A DNA stretch of 64,000 nt, from positions 57,051 through 121,050 of the IMG/VR virus record IMGVR_UViG_3300009702_000017. One strand, 5' to 3'. Each line of letters begins with the position of its first letter. Positions within the stretch are counted from its first letter, which is position 1. The notes below the pieces were generated by a model that was not told where the DNA came from, made no database searches, and saw only the letters and a list, made by a program, of their open reading frames with translations. Shown one piece after another: positions 27,401 to 35,550 of this stretch. Position numbers and translations under genes: made by a program. The stretch is from a virus.

Positions 27401-28204
27401 GGAGAAGCAGCACACAAGGAGATCGTTGAGGGCTCGCCTTATACTTCGATTCTAGATTTCTGTCAGCGTATCCAGGAGACCGAGGACAAGACTTCTACCT
27501 ACGTGATCAAGGACGGTAAGCGAAAGAAGAAGGCCGGAAGGAGCGCTCTAAACAGGCGCGTGGTTTCAAGTCTTATCGCCTCTGGTGCGATGGACTCATT
27601 ATTCCCAAGCGAAATAGATGGCCGAGAAATACACCTGATCGATAAGCTAGAGATGTACGAGAGAGCGCTCTCCGAGGTAACGGGGAAGAAGCCACAGGCA
27701 ATTGACCAGAAGTATGTTGGTCTAAATCCTGTTGTGCTATATCAAATTAGAAAGTCCATCGTACCTGCCTACTCTGAGCCGCTAGTAGAAAAGCTTCACG
27801 AAATGGAGTGGCCAGGAGTCACAACAATTTCTGGGGCACTGGAGTATATGGATGCGAATAACGGTCGCTGGTTGTTCGTAGATGGAAGGCTCATCGAGAA
27901 GACACAGCGGTTAGATCCATGGCCCCCTGACTTTGAAGCGCAGCTTGCCGTGGCAGCATACGTGATTGATGAGAGACGGTTTTTCTATGGAGATCGCAGA
28001 CAGAAAGCCGCGTGTGAGCTTACCCTAGACGTAAATGGGGATCGGTATTCTTGGGTGCTCTGGCCCGATAAGCACGGTAAGCTGCCAAAACAGATTCAGG
28101 AAACAAAGCTAAAAGGCGCTGTAATCATAGCGATGGTATCCAAGTATCGTCAAGACAAGCCCTTTGTAATCAGAAGCGTTGACCTAGTTCAAACACCTCT
28201 TTAG
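24422..28204 (+). CDS. dnaE: DNA polymerase III alpha subunit (family C replicative polymerase)
   Basis: A 1260-residue polymerase. The N-terminal PHP domain has HCHIQSLDSAS, CTDHGT and DDSHY, so metal ligands look retained. The palm has GPGRGSAAG (about residue 461) and the catalytic PDIDQDLPDRD near 504; later motifs include FTALDRPGPLDA, LTYQEQLQNL, RRNVAKKK and SYGFNRSHAVCYA. There is no separate exonuclease insertion of PolC type. A family C replicase is less common in phages than families A or B and implies dependence on a clamp (host or phage). Confidence 0.95.
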   Translation: MQAFSTPHCHIQSLDSASTPKAFVKREKELGTGSITCTDHGTLQACWSVYDLAKKNDLTPILGLEGYFRDDNCPILLGAGYQRDAKGTFQSYWKYGHITIHTKDYASYKALGMILSDAPMERHGSELKPIFGWKELEEIGSYNVTFGSGCLIGMVQRHLLDHGDIKVAQAYYERLRSIVGPDNFYVEVFPHVCDKKWDNGVYVTLENGEKLRYYDGKRFNVSEVGEISAIDLARLFDTKKWNEQSALLSINNNRKWTPLENPSRILQVEKVEGFIRNECRPWAPDGDVQRGTNIAMISLAKRFGDRILISDDSHYAHPEDYIVQNIKLLAGHGSWRFTPGYHRQSSEEAYEYFKSRFNLPVSRLEEWVENSKQWVEQFKDFSFDAKPSLPTKFYPDNTLRHTMELIKKHGRMQWNNTVYMDRLRTEIDILHKNGEIDLLPYFFLGEEVCDTYAKNGLLTGPGRGSAAGLLLSYLFGITHIDPIEHGLSLERFITLDRIKSGKLPDIDQDLPDRDLLVNEENGWLKKRFGECFAQISVDSKMRLRSSVRDVCRVMHGHVSEAIENLTKQFENAPQGVSDAEFVFGYEGPEGWVDGSIETDEALKTFVNLYPKEWDAVKKCLGVPRHKGRHACGYIIANEPVKTFIPLTKISGVTVTQYTTESVEAVGGVKMDFLSVNSLKDISDCIKLAQEGVGVPSNLIIKGKKVPSIRLVPLKDNMRFPESKDRFADIWDLPEDQDVFNDICEGRTETVFQFNTPSAIQWLEHFNRVKGYDEYDEIHKTIDSVDAMADFTALDRPGPLDAYIETERGKHNMLVEYAKRAAGEKHHGTLPLFDELLPETYGILTYQEQLQNLYQHLTGCTGAEAEEFRRNVAKKKKSKIEAAYPFFMEHATEKIGDEAQGVWDFLQTWASYGFNRSHAVCYASIGYACAYLKHYYPLEWWTAVLRNADKNEINEKFWAYCGDKINMPDVQKSEANFVIKDGRIQAPLSLLHGIGEAAHKEIVEGSPYTSILDFCQRIQETEDKTSTYVIKDGKRKKKAGRSALNRRVVSSLIASGAMDSLFPSEIDGREIHLIDKLEMYERALSEVTGKKPQAIDQKYVGLNPVVLYQIRKSIVPAYSEPLVEKLHEMEWPGVTTISGALEYMDANNGRWLFVDGRLIEKTQRLDPWPPDFEAQLAVAAYVIDERRFFYGDRRQKAACELTLDVNGDRYSWVLWPDKHGKLPKQIQETKLKGAVIIAMVSKYRQDKPFVIRSVDLVQTPL

Positions 28205-28213
28205 GAGACAAAT

Positions 28214-28954
28214 ATGGCAAAGAAACCATTGGAAGCAATCATGAAGCGCATCAAGGATGCGAACGCAAACGCTAACATTGTACTGGAAGACATCCCGATC
28301 AAGGCACGTCCAGCATTCGAGATGCGCAAGCGCCAAGGAGAGGTTAAGGAGAAGGAAGCCACGAAGGAGTATGACGAGTACGCTAAGGGACACATAGGCG
28401 CTATCTTCTTGGATGGACGGCCAGAGAGTGTCGAAGATTTCTTGAGGCTAGCAAAGCAAGAAGGCAATACAGCAAATATTGATGTTCGTTCCTTTTATGA
28501 GACCATTTCGAATGGCATTTGGGAGTCTATTGACCGCAAGGATCACCTCTTCACACCAAATCAGCAGAGCATGCTCTTGAGCAATCTGCGGTCCATCATG
28601 TTCGAGTTACAGATTGATGCAATGCCCGGCGTACCTTTCGAGGGAAACATTGTTGTGCAGTCGCCAGAACACGCTGTATCTCATGTAAGAGAGATGGTAC
28701 GGAAGGCTATGGGAGATGACTTTGCACGAATCGCCATCCAAAAGGATGTCACGAAGCAATGTGTCGCTTCCGCTTATACTGGCGCAGTAGTACCGGTGGT
28801 CTTCTACAACTTTCTAGAAGATGAAGTCCCTGCTCTTTCAGAAGGGCTTCTGGGCGCGGTTACCTATCACGCGGAAGGTACCGTTGATGAGAACGAAGTC
28901 ATTCGAGTTTTCCGCGCACTCAATAACTCAATCCGCGATAACCTAAGCAAGTAG
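28214..28954 (+). CDS. Hypothetical protein of the replication operon
   Basis: A 246-residue protein nine bases after the polymerase stop with TTAGGAGACAAAT upstream. Residues 1-65 are basic and helical; the rest is alpha/beta with VPFEGNIVVQSPEHAV and a helix-rich C-terminus. Its place between polymerase and SSB suggests a replication role. I cannot assign it to a clamp, loader or other family. Confidence 0.65.
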   Translation: MAKKPLEAIMKRIKDANANANIVLEDIPIKARPAFEMRKRQGEVKEKEATKEYDEYAKGHIGAIFLDGRPESVEDFLRLAKQEGNTANIDVRSFYETISNGIWESIDRKDHLFTPNQQSMLLSNLRSIMFELQIDAMPGVPFEGNIVVQSPEHAVSHVREMVRKAMGDDFARIAIQKDVTKQCVASAYTGAVVPVVFYNFLEDEVPALSEGLLGAVTYHAEGTVDENEVIRVFRALNNSIRDNLSK

Positions 28955-28964
28955 AAAGGACGAT

Positions 28965-30134
28965 ATGTCAGGATTTGGAACACCAAACTATAACGACTCG
29001 GAGTATGAGAAGAACTTCAAGCCGCAGAGCGACAAGAATGGCGGTATCACTCATTCCGTCTTTCGCATTCTACCTCCAATGAAGAAGCAGGCCGCCAAGG
29101 GAATCTGGCACCTCTACATTCCACAGCACTTCGGGTACAGTGGAGTGAATTCATTTGATCCCAGCAAGACGATCGCTCGACCATTCCGGTGCCTTCGTGA
29201 GAAGAACTTCAAGACCGGTATGATTATTCGAGATTGCCCGGAGTGTATCGAGATTGATCGTCACAAGGAAGAACTAGAGGTCAAGTCCGAAGAGTATGAT
29301 GCCAAGATCGAGACTGGAGAGATGACTGAGGCAGACAAGGAGCTTCTGCTATCGCCTCTTCGCGAGTGGCTGAAGTCTCACAACTGGGACGGGAAGCACC
29401 GTCTTCAGGCCATGAACCGCGAGGGCGAGCTTGGCAAGCTATCGATTAGCAACCGTACCTTCAAAACCCTCAGACAGTCAATGGACGAGGTACGAAAAGA
29501 AGGCATCGATCCGTTGGCTCTAGACCAGGGTGTCTGGTTCGACATCGTTCGTACCGGACTTGGTTGGAGCGATGCCGATGTGGTGAAGGTCGAAACCGAA
29601 CAGCGGCGTTTCTCTGATGGAACCGTTGGGAAGGTCACCAAGCTGGCGCCCATCCCACAGGAAACCGCAGAGAAGGCACTGGCAATCCTTCGCGATTTGT
29701 CTGATTTTGTCATCGAGCTTGACGAAGACCATGTTCGTCAGTTGGTGGAGTCGGGTGGAGAGCCTTCTGTGGTAGATGCCATCTTCGATGACTTTATCAA
29801 GAAGGCGAATAAGGAGAAGTCACACGAAGCCTCTTCTGCACCCGCCCCGGCGGCCATTCCTCCACCACCTCCAGCCCCTGCTACTGTGAGCACTGCAGAG
29901 ACGGTGGCGGCCCCTACTTCAACAGGCCCGACGAGGGAAGAGATGCTGGCTAGGATCGAAGCTCTTCAGACACAGCTTGCGGGTACGGCTCCAAATCCGA
30001 CGCCTACGCCAGAGGTCCCGGCTGCACCCCCAGCGCCTCCAGCGCAGACGACCCCTCCTGCGGAGACCGCTTCGCAGCCCGATTTTACTGCGATGCTACC
30101 CGAGGAGTTGGAGAAGTTCTTCGAGGACAACTAG
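28965..30134 (+). CDS. Single-stranded DNA-binding protein (T4 gp32-like)
   Basis: A 389-residue protein with a gp32-like plan. Near the N-terminus FRILPP begins the OB-fold, a zinc-type CPEC motif (about 93-96) follows, then IDRHKEE and an alpha/beta region. A Pro/Ala/Thr-rich flexible linker leads to an acidic C-terminal tip, LPEELEKFFEDN, typical of SSBs that recruit partners. It sits before a possible UvsY-like gene and RecA/UvsX. N-terminal MSGFGTPNY recurs at the C-terminus of the next gene product. Homology to gp32 is inferred from architecture. Confidence 0.7.
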   Translation: MSGFGTPNYNDSEYEKNFKPQSDKNGGITHSVFRILPPMKKQAAKGIWHLYIPQHFGYSGVNSFDPSKTIARPFRCLREKNFKTGMIIRDCPECIEIDRHKEELEVKSEEYDAKIETGEMTEADKELLLSPLREWLKSHNWDGKHRLQAMNREGELGKLSISNRTFKTLRQSMDEVRKEGIDPLALDQGVWFDIVRTGLGWSDADVVKVETEQRRFSDGTVGKVTKLAPIPQETAEKALAILRDLSDFVIELDEDHVRQLVESGGEPSVVDAIFDDFIKKANKEKSHEASSAPAPAAIPPPPPAPATVSTAETVAAPTSTGPTREEMLARIEALQTQLAGTAPNPTPTPEVPAAPPAPPAQTTPPAETASQPDFTAMLPEELEKFFEDN

Positions 30135-30135
30135 G

Positions 30136-30696
30136 ATGGAAGGCGAGACCCTAATCGTTGTTGGAAGGGGCGACCCCTCAATGAAGGAGGCGCCCCTTCG
30201 CCTAGAAATGGGGTACGTGTACCTTGTTGAATCTAGGATTCGTGACATTGCTCACACAAACGAATCGACTGCACCAGAACTCTTAGCTGCCTTCAATGAA
30301 GCGTGGAGGGTGCTAGATAACTACGTGACACGTCTAAAGGCAGAAGCGGTACTAGGAAAGAGAACGCTTGATAGAGAGCGAGCAAAGCTAGTAGTCGATG
30401 AGATCCCGGCGATCATTGAAGCAAAAGATCTTCCTAACACTAGAGATATTCGGGACTCATTGGTGCTCATGGATCCAACGTACCAAGAATACGAAGAACG
30501 GGTAGCCTACATTGATGCGACGCTTATGCTCATGGAAGGTAAGAAGAAGGCGATGGAAATGGCTTATACCGCCGTGAAAAAGATTATCGGAGGAAACGCG
30601 CTGTCTACTAGACGGGTACTCAACGTAGATCCAAACGAACAACAGGAACCTGGAGTCACATCGCCAACCTCAGGATTTGGTACACCGAGATACTAG
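30136..30696 (+). CDS. Helical protein between SSB and RecA; possible UvsY-like recombination mediator
   Basis: A 186-residue, mostly helical protein, starting one base after the SSB stop. Mixed-charge helices run through residues 30-155. The last residues, SGFGTPRY, repeat the SSB's N-terminal SGFGTPNY. Size, helicity and position between SSB and UvsX-like genes match UvsY, which loads UvsX onto gp32-coated DNA, but no family motif proves it. Confidence 0.5.
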   Translation: MEGETLIVVGRGDPSMKEAPLRLEMGYVYLVESRIRDIAHTNESTAPELLAAFNEAWRVLDNYVTRLKAEAVLGKRTLDRERAKLVVDEIPAIIEAKDLPNTRDIRDSLVLMDPTYQEYEERVAYIDATLMLMEGKKKAMEMAYTAVKKIIGGNALSTRRVLNVDPNEQQEPGVTSPTSGFGTPRY

Positions 30697-30704
30697 GAGA
30701 ACAT

Positions 30705-31853
30705 ATGGCAAAATCAGATGCACAGAAGATGATGGCAAAGCTCATGAAGTTGGATGGTGCGGTACAGCGAGACTACGACCCGTACATGAATGTACTACGT
30801 TGCCCAAGTCCGAGCTTCAACTTCACCTTTGGGAACTCATGGGGGCTTCCCCTTGGCTATACATTGGCTATCTGGGGACCACCCAAGGGTGGCAAGAGCG
30901 TCGTCATCAACTCCATGATTGGGCAGATGCATCGTGACTATCCAGATGCTTATGCCATCAAATTCAACACCGAGATGCGCGAACTCGTACAGCTTACTGA
31001 CCGGCAAATGGATGTTTGGGGGATCGATAGAGATCGGTACATTGCCTATGAGACCAACAGGGCCTCTGGCGTATTCGATGTCATTGAAAAGAACATCGCT
31101 GAGGCCGTAGAAGGCGGAATGAACGTCAAAATGGTTGCCATCGACTCCTTGAATAGTATCATGGGTCGCCGGACCGAGAACGCCAACACGGTTGACCAGC
31201 AACAGATTGGCGACAAGGCCCAGACCTACGGGGACGGCCTTGCTCGCATCCTCCCTACGCTACGCAAGTATCGTATTGGTCTGGTACTATCTCTACAGCA
31301 ACGACAGGAGATGGACCAGCACGAGATCAAGCGTGGACATATCCACAAGATGGCTGGTGCGAATGCAGTCCAGCATTTTGCTGAGTATTTCATGTATATC
31401 GCACCGGACAAGACTAAGAAGGGCCGCCAAGATCTCCTAGAGAATGATCTTGTCAACAAGCAGGTGAGTGACCTAAAGGATAAGGCGGAACAGACTGCCC
31501 ACCGCATCTATGTCAACATGCGCGACTCCTCTGTTGGGCCCAAGGGCCGTTGGGGTGGGTTCATTTTCAGTGACAAGGAAGGCATCGTCAACACCCACGA
31601 AGAAGTATTTCTTCTTGGTACAAATCGGGGTGTGATCGAGAGACCAAATCAGCTGACGTATTCCTTCAACGGAAACAACTGGGCTGGTAAGAAGAACATG
31701 ATCGAAGAACTTAGAAAGAACCCGGACCTTTGCAGTGCAATTCTGACCAAACTGCGTGAGATGGATATTGGAGGCGGTGCAGACGACATCGGAGGCGAAG
31801 ACGTTCCACAGGGAATCGTGAATCCTGGAGCGGAAGGCGAAGGGGAAGTGTAA
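30705..31853 (+). CDS. RecA/UvsX-like recombinase
   Basis: A 382-residue strand-exchange ATPase. Walker A is GPPKGGKS (about 59-66) and Walker B is VKMVAIDSLNS. A Gln-rich SLQQRQEM segment follows near the DNA-binding loops, and the C-terminus is Gly/Glu-rich and acidic. It follows the SSB and mediator-like genes by 8 bases with AGGAGAACAT upstream. It should drive recombination-dependent replication with the gp46/47-like nuclease and UvsW-like helicase. Confidence 0.88.
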   Translation: MAKSDAQKMMAKLMKLDGAVQRDYDPYMNVLRCPSPSFNFTFGNSWGLPLGYTLAIWGPPKGGKSVVINSMIGQMHRDYPDAYAIKFNTEMRELVQLTDRQMDVWGIDRDRYIAYETNRASGVFDVIEKNIAEAVEGGMNVKMVAIDSLNSIMGRRTENANTVDQQQIGDKAQTYGDGLARILPTLRKYRIGLVLSLQQRQEMDQHEIKRGHIHKMAGANAVQHFAEYFMYIAPDKTKKGRQDLLENDLVNKQVSDLKDKAEQTAHRIYVNMRDSSVGPKGRWGGFIFSDKEGIVNTHEEVFLLGTNRGVIERPNQLTYSFNGNNWAGKKNMIEELRKNPDLCSAILTKLREMDIGGGADDIGGEDVPQGIVNPGAEGEGEV

Positions 31854-31854
31854 T

Positions 31855-32835
31855 ATGGAACACCTAGATTTAGGTGCATTGAAGGACATCGTTGAGAATA
31901 GCGGTGTCCTTCATCGCAAGAATAGTGTATCGTGGATCTTTGGTTGCCCACATTGCGGCAAGGACAAGCTATACATCAGAAAGAGGGATGGCCGCTGGGT
32001 ATGTTGGAAGTGCAAGACGACCCACAATTACCAAGGGGCACGTCCAGAGTTTCCGCTCCGAGATCTCTTAGGTGTTTCGATTTTAGACATACAGGAGCGA
32101 CTGTACGGAGCCCATGAGTTTGCGGGCACCTATCTCCACACAACCCTGGAAAATGAAGATGAAGAGGAAGAGGTGTATTATCCAGAAATCGCATGGCCTT
32201 TGGACTTCTATCCTCTAGACGACCATCGTTCCAAGGCGGGTCGAGTCTACCTTGAGGGGCGCGGTGTATCACTCGATGTTGCGATTGTAGCGGGATTGCG
32301 TTACTGCCCTCCAAAGCGAGTCGTAGCTTTCCCGATCCAGCAATGGGGTCGGTTGGTGGGGTGGCAGCAACGTCCCATTTACCCGACTGAGTGGGTAGAC
32401 CCGGAGACGGCAGAGAATCGATCTGTGCCCAAGTACCTGACGTACCCAAGAGGTCTGGATCATCTTTTCATGTTCGGGGATCGTCTAGCTGGCGCAGAGG
32501 AATGTACGATTACCGAGGGCCCTATTGACGCCCTGAAGGCCCATCTTCTGCCAAACGTAGTGTGTAGCATGGGAAAGGGTGTCGGCATCGAGCAGATTGA
32601 CCTCATCAAGCGCAGTGACGTCAAGAAGGTATATCTTGCCTTGGATCCAGATGCCAGCGCAGACACTCGCGCGAACATCGAGCGCCTTGCCCACCTAGAG
32701 CTACACCTGATTCGTCCAGAGGGTAAGAAAGACCTCGGAGACATGACCCCCGAGGCCGTGAAGGAACTCTACCTGGAGGCACCTAGAGTGTCGCCTGCGT
32801 CGATGATCGTCCATCTCGACGTGCCTGTTCTATAG
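31855..32835 (+). CDS. DNA primase (DnaG-type zinc finger plus TOPRIM)
   Basis: A 326-residue short primase. An N-terminal zinc ribbon has GCPHCGKDK (about 30-38) and VCWKCK (about 52). The catalytic core has TEGPIDALKA (about 220) and LALDPDAS (about 262), the TOPRIM Glu and Asp motifs. The C-terminal helicase-binding domain of DnaG is missing, as in several phage primases. It starts just after the RecA stop; its 3' end overlaps the convergent gene by 53 bases. Confidence 0.85.
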   Translation: MEHLDLGALKDIVENSGVLHRKNSVSWIFGCPHCGKDKLYIRKRDGRWVCWKCKTTHNYQGARPEFPLRDLLGVSILDIQERLYGAHEFAGTYLHTTLENEDEEEEVYYPEIAWPLDFYPLDDHRSKAGRVYLEGRGVSLDVAIVAGLRYCPPKRVVAFPIQQWGRLVGWQQRPIYPTEWVDPETAENRSVPKYLTYPRGLDHLFMFGDRLAGAEECTITEGPIDALKAHLLPNVVCSMGKGVGIEQIDLIKRSDVKKVYLALDPDASADTRANIERLAHLELHLIRPEGKKDLGDMTPEAVKELYLEAPRVSPASMIVHLDVPVL

Positions 32836-33841
32836 CCTCCTCAAGACCATTGTCGAGTGTAAGGACCCTTAGTTGATTGAAGACTCCCAGGAAGGAACAG
32901 TTGTCGCACTCCTCGAAGTGGGCCCGGATCCGCTTCCTGGCGTGCATCTTGGCCGCAGGAGACGCCAAAGCCGATCCAGCCACCCGGCAGAGCTTCGACA
33001 TGTAGTCGTCGTGAGGAAGGCCCTCCAGGCGCTCCACAAGCACCTTGGCGATCCTCTTCCTCTCTTTCTTGCTTCCACGCTTCCGCTTCTCCCTATCATG
33101 CGTGTCGTACATCGTAAGCAGCGAGACAGGATCCCCGTCCTTGATCGCTCCGATGTACCGGTCATTGGTCTCCTGGGCAACATTCAGAACGGCAGCTTCA
33201 GGGGTGCACGACCAGTCCTTTTTGCGCAGCAAATCGTAGAAGTTGGTGAACCGCTGACGAAGCTCATAGGAAAGCAGGCTCCGATTCTCCTTCTCCGACA
33301 AATCCACGCGATAGAGGCGATGGAGCCAAGAAAGCGTCCAAATCATAGCGTAGGAAAGCAGGTCTTCGTGCTCGTATCCATTGCGAAGACAGAGATCGTG
33401 GTTGTGGCGAAAGAACCGCTTCACCTGAGCACCCATCACGCTGTCGTATTCATGCAACTTGGCATCCGCTACATTGGGCGAACGACGAAAATCCGAGTGG
33501 CGCATGGCAACCAACTCGTAGTCGTTCCGGTAGTTAACCGGGTGATCGGGCCCGTCACCCCGATAGACGGGCATCAGGGCACCGTACCCAAGCGCTTCGG
33601 TGAGCGCCATAAAGGCCCGAGTAGAGGTGCGTTCGTCGGGCGAAAGAATAGCGTTTTGGTCAATCGTCGCGAAGGGTGGGTCACCTGCGACTTCTGGGTT
33701 GGTATCGGGAAGGATGTGGACCATCGTGCCGTTGGAGTGCTCGGCCACAATGTTCTCTCCGCTAACCTTGCTGTAGATCCCTACGGCGGCGAACCACGAA
33801 GACAGCACACTAATAGCCCGAAGGCGTGGGGGAATACTCAT
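32783..33841 (-). CDS. Hypothetical minus-strand protein with a sigma-like segment and HxxxCxxC motif
   Basis: About 352 residues. I prefer ATG 33841 (GGAG six bases upstream) over 33844. Residues about 135-185 (FFRHNHDLCLRN, YEHEDLLSYAMIWTLSW) weakly resemble sigma region 2. Near the C-terminus HFEECDNCSFL has the HxxxCxxC spacing of zinc anti-sigma proteins. The opposite strand carries a long ORF, but it looks like an antisense shadow (V/H/R-rich). The only minus gene inside the replication operon, convergent with primase and divergent from the helicase. Possible transcription regulator; low certainty. Confidence 0.6.
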   Translation of the reverse strand: MSIPPRLRAISVLSSWFAAVGIYSKVSGENIVAEHSNGTMVHILPDTNPEVAGDPPFATIDQNAILSPDERTSTRAFMALTEALGYGALMPVYRGDGPDHPVNYRNDYELVAMRHSDFRRSPNVADAKLHEYDSVMGAQVKRFFRHNHDLCLRNGYEHEDLLSYAMIWTLSWLHRLYRVDLSEKENRSLLSYELRQRFTNFYDLLRKKDWSCTPEAAVLNVAQETNDRYIGAIKDGDPVSLLTMYDTHDREKRKRGSKKERKRIAKVLVERLEGLPHDDYMSKLCRVAGSALASPAAKMHARKRIRAHFEECDNCSFLGVFNQLRVLTLDNGLEEAIEQARRDGRSSTQATL

Positions 33842-33844
33842 CAT

Positions 33845-33994
33845 TTCTCCAGTTGTGACCCTAAGGTCGTTATTCCTTACCTCCGGCGATGTAACTCCCT
33901 GAAGCGGGTGAACCCGCAAGGCGGTCATCGCCATGATTCGACAAAACCACCATATCCCTCCATGGGATGCAACCCTATTTTCAACAGGATTTAA
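33845..33994. promoter_or_regulatory. Divergent spacer between minus-strand gene and helicase
   Basis: About 150 bases with no gene. It must carry a promoter for the minus gene and perhaps one for the helicase, but neither the CTCGCTGTA nor the AATCTAT motif is present. AGGATTTAA before 33995 is the helicase ribosome site. Confidence 0.4.
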
Positions 33995-35521
33995 ATGGAC
34001 GAAAACACTACACTTCCTCCGAATCTCGCTACCCTGGCGCTCTCTGAAGCGAAGCAAGAAGCTTTGATTGGGCACATGCTTGTAGATGAACGCCTCTTCC
34101 GTGAATGCAAACCCCAGATCAAGCCTGAGTGGTTCGTGGGTGGATGGTCTGGTACGCTTTGGAAGGCGATGGTAGAATTCTGGGATCATCACGAAAAGTT
34201 CTGGACATTGCCTGAGCTAAAGGACAGTAAGTCCTTTCGAGTAGCTGATCAAGCTACTCGCAATGGGTGTTATGCACACATTATCAGATGTCAAGGCAGA
34301 GTGGAAGAATTTTCTGCTAACATCTTGCTTGAAGAGTTAACGAACTGGCTTCAGGCCCGCATGCTGTACAACTCTGTGAAAGAGATTGAGGTACACTACC
34401 AAAAGGGACAATTCGATCAAGCTATTGGTGTGACAAGGCGGTTTGTGCGAGAAGTAGATCGAGCGAACTTCGGTGCGCAAGACAGACCTATCGACTTCAC
34501 GGACTTCGGTTTCTTTGACGAAGAGGAAATTGAAGCACAGAATGCTCTCACGTTCGGAAACGACGTGATGGACCAATTGCTTCTGAAAAAGAGGGTAGAG
34601 GGTGGTGGTGGTTTGGTCCGGGGTGACCTAACGGTAATCATCGCACCGACCAATGTAGGTAAGACGACGTTCTGTACTACCATAGCACGCCACAATGTCA
34701 TGCGCAAGAGAAACGTCTTGATGATCACCCATGAAGGTCGCAAGGGTGAGATCGTGGAGAAGTTCTGGTGTGGCTTTCTTGGCGTGAACGCAGCACAGCT
34801 TACCAAGATGCGTAGAACGCCAGAAGGTCACCGGAAGCTATTGGTAGCGGCCAAGATCATCAATCGGTACTTCAAGTTTGTACCCATGGTTCATACTGGG
34901 CAGACAGTAGAAGAGGTAGTAGCCAAGATTCAGCGCTTGCAAGACCAACAGGTTGCGGAGTATGGTGAAGGCTTTGATTTGGTAGTAGACGACTACCCGG
35001 CGAAGCTGAATACGAATGCGTTCAAGAAGGGGTCTGAGCAATGGCGGCATAAGATTGAGGAAGCCTACCAATACTTTGCGGATCTTGGGCTGGAATACAA
35101 TTGGCATACCGTAGCGCCTATCCAGACGAACCGTATTGGTAGTAAGGTGAATAAGCGCCAGAAGGGCGAAGAGAAGCGGCTTGTGACACTCGAAGATGTT
35201 GCGGAGTCCTATGGGTCTATGACGGTGGCGGCCAATATTGTCAGTTTGAATAGGAGTCCAGAGGATGAGCGCAACAACATCGTCACCTTCTTGATTGATA
35301 AGAGCCGTGGCAACGCCAAGGGAGTCGCTGTCGTAACAAAATCAGCGTACGATAACGCTATTACACATGACAACAAACACGGGGCGGTCTGGTACTACGG
35401 ACATTCCCACATGATGGACAATATTCGCACGGTACTGCTGTCCGACTACCGTGGTGATGTACACGAATTCATTAGGGCTCATGCAAATCAGGAGCTACCG
35501 CTTGAGCTACAGGGCTTGTAA
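33995..35521 (+). CDS. Replicative DNA helicase (DnaB family)
   Basis: A 508-residue hexameric helicase. The N-terminal helical domain includes EAKQEALIGHML, typical of DnaB. The RecA-like motor has Walker A APTNVGKTT (about 217-225), Walker B LVVDDYPA, sensor-like APIQTNR, and DVAESYGSMTVAANIVSLNR. It should unwind the fork ahead of the DnaE-type polymerase and recruit the primase at 31855-32835, from which it is separated only by the minus-strand gene. Confidence 0.9.
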   Translation: MDENTTLPPNLATLALSEAKQEALIGHMLVDERLFRECKPQIKPEWFVGGWSGTLWKAMVEFWDHHEKFWTLPELKDSKSFRVADQATRNGCYAHIIRCQGRVEEFSANILLEELTNWLQARMLYNSVKEIEVHYQKGQFDQAIGVTRRFVREVDRANFGAQDRPIDFTDFGFFDEEEIEAQNALTFGNDVMDQLLLKKRVEGGGGLVRGDLTVIIAPTNVGKTTFCTTIARHNVMRKRNVLMITHEGRKGEIVEKFWCGFLGVNAAQLTKMRRTPEGHRKLLVAAKIINRYFKFVPMVHTGQTVEEVVAKIQRLQDQQVAEYGEGFDLVVDDYPAKLNTNAFKKGSEQWRHKIEEAYQYFADLGLEYNWHTVAPIQTNRIGSKVNKRQKGEEKRLVTLEDVAESYGSMTVAANIVSLNRSPEDERNNIVTFLIDKSRGNAKGVAVVTKSAYDNAITHDNKHGAVWYYGHSHMMDNIRTVLLSDYRGDVHEFIRAHANQELPLELQGL

Positions 35522-35522
35522 A

Positions 35523-35533
35523 CTCGCTGTATA
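35523..35533 (+). promoter_or_regulatory. CTCGCTGTATA phage promoter-like motif
   Basis: CTCGCTGTATACCTAGAGAG starts directly after the helicase stop and ends at the GGAG ribosome site of the protease gene (ATG 35551). It shares CTCGCTGTATACCTAG with the 17760 site. Confidence 0.5.
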
Positions 35534-35550
35534 CCTAGAGAGGAGAAAGA

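Noticed and set aside
30763-30771. CTCGCTGTA match on the minus strand
   Set aside because: It lies inside the recA-like coding sequence (AVQRDY), not before a gene on that strand; likely chance.
32873-33994. Long plus-strand ORF (373 codons) opposite the minus-strand gene
   Set aside because: Its composition (V, H, R-rich, no domains) is that of an antisense shadow, while the minus frame has a ribosome site, natural composition and plausible motifs.
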